Notes under the pieces: model-generated | Seen by the model: the letters and a program-made list of their open reading frames with translations, nothing else | Told to the model about the DNA's origin: nothing | Database searches by the model: none | From: Paraburkholderia sp. | Lineage (GTDB): Bacteria; Pseudomonadota; Gammaproteobacteria; Burkholderiales; Burkholderiaceae | Direction: 5' to 3' | NCBI RefSeq assembly: GCF_024281035.1 | Contig: NZ_JAMXLH010000078.1 | Location: 146,689-210,688, forward strand | DNA: 64,000 bases | Program-made: the position numbers and the translations under genes | Shown: one piece after another, positions 58,702 through 64,000 of the stretch | How positions within the stretch are numbered: the stretch's first letter is position 1 | Layout: the number at the start of each line of letters is the position of its first letter

Positions 58702-59679
58702 ATGAACGAGACGTTTCAACCCATCGCCGCGCCGCTCGTCGTCGACGCCGCCCAGGTGCGCGCCGCTCTGCCGAGCCTCGACGTGCGAGGCGAACTGACC
58801 CGCCTGTTCGCTTCACTCGGTCGCGGTGACGCCGTGCAGCCGCCGCAGACGCTCGCGCTGTTTCCGAAGCAGGCGGGCGACTTCATCACTTATCTCGGCG
58901 TGCTCGCCGAAGCGGGCGTCTTCGGCGCGAAGCTCTCGCCGTACATCGCGGGCGCCGACGGCCAGCCGCCCGTCATCACCGCATGGACCGCGCTGATGTC
59001 GATGAAAACGGGGCAGCCGCTCATGTGGTGCGATTCGGCGCTGCTCACCACCGAGCGCACCGCGGGCACAACTGCGCTCGCCATCGACCAGCTCGCACCG
59101 CGCGAGGCGAAACGCCTGGCCGTGATCGGCTCGGGCGCCGTCGCGCTGGCACACATTCGCCATGCCGCGCCGCTGCGCGCGTGGGAAAGCATTCGCGTCT
59201 ACTCGCCGACGCTCGCCGGCAATGCGCAACGCCATGCGCAATTGCGCACGCTGGACGCACGGGCAAGCGTCACGGAGACGACCGAAGCCTGCGTGCGCGA
59301 CGCCGACGTGGTGATGCTGTGCACCTCATCGGGCAAGCCCGTGCTCGCGCTGGATGCGCTGACGAAACCCGCACTCATCACCTCGATCAGCACGAACGTT
59401 GCGTACGCACATGAGATCGATCCGGCCGCGCTGCCGACGCTCGACGTATACTGCGACTATCGCCACACCACGCCGCAAAGCGCGGGCGAAATGGTGCTCG
59501 CCGCGCGCGAGCACGGCTGGTCGCCGGATGCGATCGCGGGCGATCTTGCCGAACTCGCGAACGACGCGTGCCCGAGACCCGCTTACGCACGTCATGCATT
59601 CTTCCGCTCGATCGGCCTTGGTCTCGAAGACATGGCCGTCGCGAACGCGCTCTATGAGCACCTGCGCAATGCCCGCTGA
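58702..59679 (+). CDS. Ornithine cyclodeaminase/mu-crystallin-family reductase (DauB-like)
   Basis: This 325-aa NAD(P)H enzyme reduces imines or binds 2-keto acid products. It shows the Rossmann motif AVIGSGAVALAHIRHAA near residue 137, MLCTSSGKPVL near 208 and DEIMAD-like features replaced by YAHEIDPAALPTLDVYCDYRHT near 232. In Pseudomonas DauB converts 2-ketoarginine and ammonia to L-arginine, completing D-to-L inversion with DauA. Delta-1-pyrroline-2-carboxylate reductase is the other reading. CAGGAGCCCCAAC supports ATG 58702. Confidence 0.84.
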   Translation: MNETFQPIAAPLVVDAAQVRAALPSLDVRGELTRLFASLGRGDAVQPPQTLALFPKQAGDFITYLGVLAEAGVFGAKLSPYIAGADGQPPVITAWTALMSMKTGQPLMWCDSALLTTERTAGTTALAIDQLAPREAKRLAVIGSGAVALAHIRHAAPLRAWESIRVYSPTLAGNAQRHAQLRTLDARASVTETTEACVRDADVVMLCTSSGKPVLALDALTKPALITSISTNVAYAHEIDPAALPTLDVYCDYRHTTPQSAGEMVLAAREHGWSPDAIAGDLAELANDACPRPAYARHAFFRSIGLGLEDMAVANALYEHLRNAR

Positions 59680-59744
59680 TGGGTAACGCCAGGTAAAACG
59701 CACCATCATCGACGTCCTACCTGCCGCAACCCGGCCCCAGTCCG

Positions 59745-60422
59745 ATGCCGAAACGAGAAAGCGACACGCCCCGTGTGAGAAGGATCGCCAGCCCGAAAAC
59801 GTCGCGCGACGTGCTGCTCGCGCGCTACGCGCACGTGGCGGACAGCATCACCACGCTGTTTTTCCCGTTCGCGGAAGTCGTGATTCACGACCTCTCGGAC
59901 CAGACCGTGGCGTATCTCTCGAACAATCTCTCGAAGCGCGAGATCGGCGACGACGCCGCACTCGAAGACGTCGAGGAAACCACGCGCAACAAACTGCTCG
60001 GCCCCTACGAGAACGTGAACTGGGACGGCCGGCGCATGCGTTGCGTGAGCACGGCGCTGTTCGACGATGAAGGGCGCGCGACAGGTGTCATGTGCATCAA
60101 CTTCAACATTGCGGCCTTCGACGACATGCAGGCCACGCTCGATCTCTTCCTGCGTGGCGCGGGCGTGATCGCGCAGCCCGAGGAGCTCTTTAAGGACGAC
60201 TGGCAGGAACGCATCAATACCTTTCTGCACGGCTGGCTTCGCGAACGGCAAATCGCGCTCAACTCGCTCACGCGTGAACACCGGCGTGAACTGGTCGAGG
60301 CGCTGTACGCCGAAGGCGCATTCAAGGGCAAGAGTTCTGCCAACTACGTGGCGAAGGTGTTGGGCATGGGGCGGGCGACGGTCTACAAGCATCTGCGCGA
60401 AATGAAGGTGGACGCCGAATAG
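59745..60422 (+). CDS. YheO-like PAS/HTH regulator (DauR-like)
   Basis: This 225-aa regulator has a YheO-like PAS domain (residues about 30-140: FPFAEVVIHDLSDQTVAYLSNNLSKREIGD, then GVMCINFNIAAFD) and a C-terminal HTH (about 175-225: RRELVEALYAEGAFKGKSSANYVAKVLGMGRATVYKHLREM). DauR of Pseudomonas belongs to this family and represses the D-arginine genes. It is 65 bp after the reductase gene and is likely co-transcribed with it. Confidence 0.88.
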   Translation: MPKRESDTPRVRRIASPKTSRDVLLARYAHVADSITTLFFPFAEVVIHDLSDQTVAYLSNNLSKREIGDDAALEDVEETTRNKLLGPYENVNWDGRRMRCVSTALFDDEGRATGVMCINFNIAAFDDMQATLDLFLRGAGVIAQPEELFKDDWQERINTFLHGWLRERQIALNSLTREHRRELVEALYAEGAFKGKSSANYVAKVLGMGRATVYKHLREMKVDAE

Positions 60423-60612
60423 CCGCAATGAAGCCACGATGTACGCCGGGCGATTACCGACGGATGACTCGCCGGGAACACGAGTCGGTATTGGAAGCTC
60501 TGGATATCCGGCAGCAGCGGCCCCCCTGCTTCACAACGACCGCCTTACCCGGTTTGGCGTGGTCGACGTACTGCTGTGGCACGTCACTCAATGCTCGATT
60601 GGCCGTACTCAG

Positions 60613-60852
60613 ATCGCTGCCCAGCAGATAGCCGGTATGGCCAGGCGTATGCCCAAACAGCGGCACTGTCTGGATACCGGGCAGAATCGACGCCTGATGG
60701 AACGGCACCAACTTCTCGCCGTAGGCGTTGAACGCGTTTCGTGCCGCGTCGAAGAAAGGGCGAAAACCGTCGGGTGCGCTCGAATAGATGGCATCGTCGC
60801 GCCAGAATGAGAGTTCCTTCTCATGGACGAACAGCCGCTGCACATGATTGAC
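60613..60852 (-). pseudogene. Metallo-beta-lactamase-fold fragment
   Basis: About 80 residues on the minus strand match the middle of an MBL-fold hydrolase: FVHEKELSFWRDDAIYSS, the helix PFFDAARNAFNAY, and the metal-site motif FGHTPGHTGYLLGSD. The N-terminal HxHxDH metal site is missing, and the frame runs out of homology on both sides. It lies directly behind the LysR gene and is a remnant of a deleted gene. Confidence 0.75.
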
Positions 60853-60862
60853 AGGCAATCTT

Positions 60863-61765
60863 CTACGACACGGACGGCAAACTCTCCGAAAGATAGTCGA
60901 GCAATGCCGCAACACACGTAGGTCGGATAGGTTGCGATGGCGTGACGACACTCAGGTATACCTGCCCGATTTTCCAGTCGGGCAGCACCTCAACCAGATC
61001 TCCATGTTCCAGCGCGTCCGCCACAATGAACTCTGGCTGTAGCGCGATCCCGACACCGGCCAGTAGCGCCGGCATTAACGACTCGGCATTATTGGTTCGT
61101 ATCCGGCTGTCAATCGCCACATTGCATTCTTCACCGGACGCATGCTGGAAACGCCATGACAAAGATGCCGGATGAGTCTCATAGCAAAGACACGCGTGCG
61201 TTTCAATTTCCTGGGGGTGGCGAATGGCGCCATACTGCGCAAGGTAGCTCGGACTTGCTACCAGGATACGGCGTATGACGCACAAATTACGCGCGCGCAA
61301 GGACGAATCCTCTGGTTCCGCGATTCGGATAGCCACGTCGAAACCGCCGCCCACGACGTCTACGACAGCGTCGTCGAATGAGACATCGAGGTTCACATCC
61401 GGATAGCGGTCGAGAAACTCCGGCATGAGCGGCGCCACATACTTGAGACCGAAAGACATCGGAGCCGAAACGCGCAGCAGCCCCTTCGGGGTCCGGGCGT
61501 GTGCAGAGGTCTGTGCTTCGATCAGTTCGAACTCTCTGACGATGTGTTGGGCTCGCTCCATCACCAGCCGACCTGTTGGCGTGAGAGAAATTCGACGCGA
61601 GGTTCGGTATAGAAGCGTCGTGCCGAGCCGCCTCTCAAGACGTGTGATCGCCTTCGACACAGTGGGCTGCGACATGCCAAGTGTTTCTGCAGCTTTCGCG
61701 AAAGAGCCTGTAGTGGCCACGCGCGCGAAAATCGCCCAAGCCTCGAGATCGGGAAGACTTTGCAT
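60863..61765 (-). CDS. LysR-family regulator A
   Basis: This 300-aa protein has a winged HTH (residues 1-62: LPDLEAWAIFARVATTGSFAKAAETLGMSQPTVSKAITRLERRLGTTLL) and a periplasmic-binding-type effector domain (about 90-290, with GLLRVSAPMSFGLKYVAPLMPEFLDRYPDVNLDVSF). It is of the CrgA/YafC-like group. It is a close relative of the LysR gene at 62609, which starts with nearly the same 20 residues. Its target genes are not evident; the neighbours are a hydrolase remnant and an AT-rich gap. Confidence 0.93.
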   Translation of the reverse strand: MQSLPDLEAWAIFARVATTGSFAKAAETLGMSQPTVSKAITRLERRLGTTLLYRTSRRISLTPTGRLVMERAQHIVREFELIEAQTSAHARTPKGLLRVSAPMSFGLKYVAPLMPEFLDRYPDVNLDVSFDDAVVDVVGGGFDVAIRIAEPEDSSLRARNLCVIRRILVASPSYLAQYGAIRHPQEIETHACLCYETHPASLSWRFQHASGEECNVAIDSRIRTNNAESLMPALLAGVGIALQPEFIVADALEHGDLVEVLPDWKIGQVYLSVVTPSQPIRPTCVAALLDYLSESLPSVS

Positions 61766-62608
61766 GCAATTGTTATAGCTGGGTGTATTACACCGGTTCT
61801 ATTGTCCAGAGATGACCGGGCCGCTCGCCACCTGAAACTACCCGCACACCCAACTTCAAGGATGCGACGGCTGCTTCGGGTGCTCTGTTCGCCACCCGAT
61901 CTCGCAGAGACATCCGCGCCGGCGCTTAGCCAGTTGACGATCCGGTATGGAAATGGATCGAACATCTCTATTGCGTGTGATGAAAATTCGATCGCGTTGT
62001 TCAGGCTCGTTGTTCAGGCTGTTTCCCGCGGTGAAATTACCTACGCAACAGTGTGAGTCTTGTGGAGCAATGTTATCGGACCCGGGACGAACTATAAATA
62101 GAACAAATGGAATAGAAGGCATTCCAGTATCGATGGCGTAGCAGACCCTCCAGCGTTCGACGTCCACTGCGCTCCATCTTTCGGCTGCCGTAATAATTGA
62201 CGCCGCGCAATTGCATTGAAAGCTCAATAACCGCCGTACACAGCGCCCCCATGTACGAGTAGCTTGCTGGTTGACCACGATTCATGACGTTGTATTTTTA
62301 ACATTCAGGTGCGGCAATGGTTTTCTAAATAGCCAATGAGCGATGAACGCGCCCGCGCGAATTTATATTTAAAGAAATAAGGCCCGCACTTTTACCCCCA
62401 CACTGCTTTCAATGTCCCTTCGCAAGCAGGAACGACAGGGGCGTATGATAAGTAACATTCGAATCCAGAACCGGATGCCTGAATCCTCCTCTGTGCAGTT
62501 CGATGGGACGCCTCGTTGCGGCTCATGCAAATCGTCAGCATCGCGATACCATAAGAACGCTCTTCAAGTAACATCGAAAAAATGAAATAGCATCAATTCC
62601 ATTTTTAT
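61766..62608. other. 843-bp AT-richer gap between two LysR genes
   Basis: No gene is supported between the two outward-facing LysR genes. The sequence is AT-richer than the flanks, especially 62280-62380 and 62570-62610. Frames on both strands lack ribosome sites and known families. It looks like the scar of a deleted or foreign segment together with both promoters. Confidence 0.5.
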
Positions 62609-63529
62609 ATGCAAACACTCCCTGACCTTGAAGCGTGGGCAATCTTCGCGCGCGTTGTCGAAGCCGGTTCTTTCGCCAAAGCCGCAGACTCGCTTGGCAT
62701 CTCCCAGCCAACGGTGTCAAAAGCGATTTCCCGTCTCGAACGCCGGCTTGGCACGGCGCTCCTCTACCGCAGTTCGCGCCAGCTTTCTCTGACACCAACG
62801 GGTGAACTTGCCCGGGCACGGGCCCTTCGCATCCTGACCGAAGGCGAAACTGTGGAAGCGGAGGCGTCCGCGCAAGCGATACAGCCGCGGGGCATGGTTC
62901 GCATTACCGCGCCGATGTCATTTGGAATCCGCTATCTGGCGCCGCTGATCCCCACGTTCCTTGACCGCTATCCCGAAGTGAATGTCGACCTCTCCCTGAC
63001 CGATCAGATTGTCGATGTGGTGGCCGGCGGCTTCGACGTAGCCATCCGGATCGCGGAACTTGGCGATTCCTCTCTGCGCTCGCGCCGGCTCTGCGTCGTT
63101 AATCGACCGCTGGTAGCCGCGCCAGCGTATCTCGAACGTAGTGGGCGACCTGTACATCCGCGAGACCTTGCGCAACACGAATGTCTTATCTATACGAATC
63201 TGCCCACGCCGGAGTCATGGCAATTCCGGCATGCCTCCGGCGAGGAATATTCCGTAGCGGTGAAAGGCAGAATTCGCAGCAACAACGCGGACGTGATCGC
63301 TCCAGCACTTCTAGCGGCCCAAGGCCTCGCATTACAACCTGAATTTCTCGTATGGGACGCGATCAAACAGGGGCAACTGATCGATGTGTTGCCAGACTGG
63401 AGGATCAGCCAAATTAACGTGAATCTCGTGACTCCGCCGAACATCCTGCGCCCCGCACGGGTCACGGCGTTACTGAACTATCTGGCGGAGTGTCTCGCGG
63501 CGGCGCCATGGGCTAACGTTGACGCGTGA
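62609..63529 (+). CDS. LysR-family regulator B
   Basis: This 306-aa protein is a paralogue of LysR A: LPDLEAWAIFARVVEAGSFAKAADSLGISQPTVSKAISRLERRLGTALL at the N-terminus and MVRITAPMSFGIRYLAPLIPTFLDRYPEVNVDLSL near residue 95. No Shine-Dalgarno sequence precedes the ATG and the leader is AT-rich, so translation may be weak or leaderless. Base use in the gene is like the window average. It points toward the outer-membrane gene at the right edge, which is on the opposite strand. Confidence 0.93.
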   Translation: MQTLPDLEAWAIFARVVEAGSFAKAADSLGISQPTVSKAISRLERRLGTALLYRSSRQLSLTPTGELARARALRILTEGETVEAEASAQAIQPRGMVRITAPMSFGIRYLAPLIPTFLDRYPEVNVDLSLTDQIVDVVAGGFDVAIRIAELGDSSLRSRRLCVVNRPLVAAPAYLERSGRPVHPRDLAQHECLIYTNLPTPESWQFRHASGEEYSVAVKGRIRSNNADVIAPALLAAQGLALQPEFLVWDAIKQGQLIDVLPDWRISQINVNLVTPPNILRPARVTALLNYLAECLAAAPWANVDA

Positions 63530-63632
63530 CTCCCCCCTGGCGCCAGGGCCGGGAAGTTTGCGCAATCGCGATCTGCACGTCCAATGCCGCGCCAGGAAAA
63601 CAGATCGGCCAATACTCAAGCGCTTGCGGGGC

Positions 63633-64000
63633 TTACCATCCATATTTCAGTTCGAGGCCGGCGTAGTCGGCGTTGTGTCCGCCCGCCTGGCGGATCGAGT
63701 TGCCCACCTGGAAGTGCACGGCTTCGATCGACCCGATCAGGTTTGCTGCAATCGTCCAGTCCGCGCGCAACTGCACGTACATCCCGGTCCACAGACTGCC
63801 CTTGCCCGCCGTGCCTGGCACAACCTGATTGCCCTGCTGATAGACGGCGTCGCCGGTCGTTTGGCGCCACTGGAAACCCAACCCGCCGAGCAACACAAGA
63901 TTCGGGGTTGGCTTGAGCGTGATATTCGGCTTGATGTGAATGAGGTTCGTGTAGCCCGTATAGCCTGCGAGCGAGAAGTAGTAACCGTTCGGGAACAGGG
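63633..64000 (-). CDS. Alginate-export-type outer-membrane protein, C-terminal part
   Basis: The frame runs in from beyond the right edge and gives the last 121 residues or so of an outer-membrane beta-barrel. It has LFPNGYYFSLAGYTGYTNLI, then NLVLLGGLGFQWRQTTGDAVY and VGNSIRQAGGHNADYAGLEL, ending in an aromatic KYGW. This fits the alginate_exp (AlgE-like) family, used for export or uptake of polysaccharide or small solutes. The start is outside the window. Function of the whole protein cannot be judged from the end alone. Confidence 0.75.
   Translation of the reverse strand, partial: LFPNGYYFSLAGYTGYTNLIHIKPNITLKPTPNLVLLGGLGFQWRQTTGDAVYQQGNQVVPGTAGKGSLWTGMYVQLRADWTIAANLIGSIEAVHFQVGNSIRQAGGHNADYAGLELKYGW

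Noticed and set aside
61856..62285. Two minus-strand frames in the LysR gap
   Set aside because: They have no ribosome binding site, no recognisable family and odd Cys/Arg composition.
1..64000. tRNA, rRNA, insertion sequence, prophage or integrase
   Set aside because: No cloverleaf-ending CCA pattern, rRNA core sequence, transposase or integrase motif was seen on either strand by eye.

Overview
The window is GC-rich, densely coded DNA that looks like Burkholderia sensu lato (Paraburkholderia or a close relative). The evidence is the codon use, two trimeric Gram-negative porins, a PHA phasin, a DUF4148 protein, and a phenol operon paired with both a DmpR-type activator and an AphS-type repressor. 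No rRNA, tRNA, CRISPR array or intact insertion sequence was seen. Taxonomy is inferred from gene content only.

Region 1 (1-850) is a phasin gene with a good sigma70 promoter flanked by two 17-bp direct repeats. Region 2 (1021-18582) is a sugar-acid catabolic island. It holds a FadR-type regulator, an epimerase-like protein, an SMP-30 lactonase, an RraA-family protein, a hexuronate-type MFS transporter, uronate dehydrogenase, a TRAP transporter (DctPQM), a porin, an IlvD/Edd dehydratase, a divergent DHDPS-family lyase and a ketoglutarate-semialdehyde-type dehydrogenase. Four copies of a TGTTGT-N3-ACAACA operator tie the island together, and one of them sits before a decayed ABC-transporter operon. 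A MoaD/ThiS-like protein ending in Gly-Gly, paired with a five-Asp-box propeller protein, sits inside the island.

Region 3 (18765-32433) is mixed. It has small secreted proteins, a chemoreceptor, DNA polymerase II, two RcsB-like response regulators, an EAL protein, a GGDEF cyclase, a globin-like/GAF/EAL protein and a CBS-pair protein. The five signalling genes form a c-di-GMP signalling neighbourhood. Region 4 (32434-38186) is a Fiu-type siderophore receptor operon (receptor, Sel1 protein, PiuC/YbiX dioxygenase) followed by small membrane and hypothetical genes and a BON protein.

Region 5 (38248-54961) is a complete phenol-to-central-metabolism operon on the minus strand. It has multicomponent phenol hydroxylase KLMNOP, ferredoxin Q, catechol 2,3-dioxygenase B, a GlcG-like protein, then C, E, F, G, H, I, D and a porin. 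It is read from a recognisable sigma54 promoter with an upstream activator site, and the divergent dmpR-aphS pair controls it. Phenol is hydroxylated to catechol, cleaved meta, and taken through the hydroxymuconate branch to pyruvate and acetyl-CoA.

Region 6 (55177-60422) has small exported proteins and a divergent cluster resembling dauBAR of Pseudomonas (D-amino-acid dehydrogenase, binding protein, ornithine-cyclodeaminase-like reductase, YheO-like regulator). Region 7 (60613-64000) has a metallo-beta-lactamase-fold remnant, two closely related LysR genes pointing away from the viewer's left and right ends of an 843-bp AT-richer gap, and the 3' end of an alginate-export-type outer-membrane protein running off the window.
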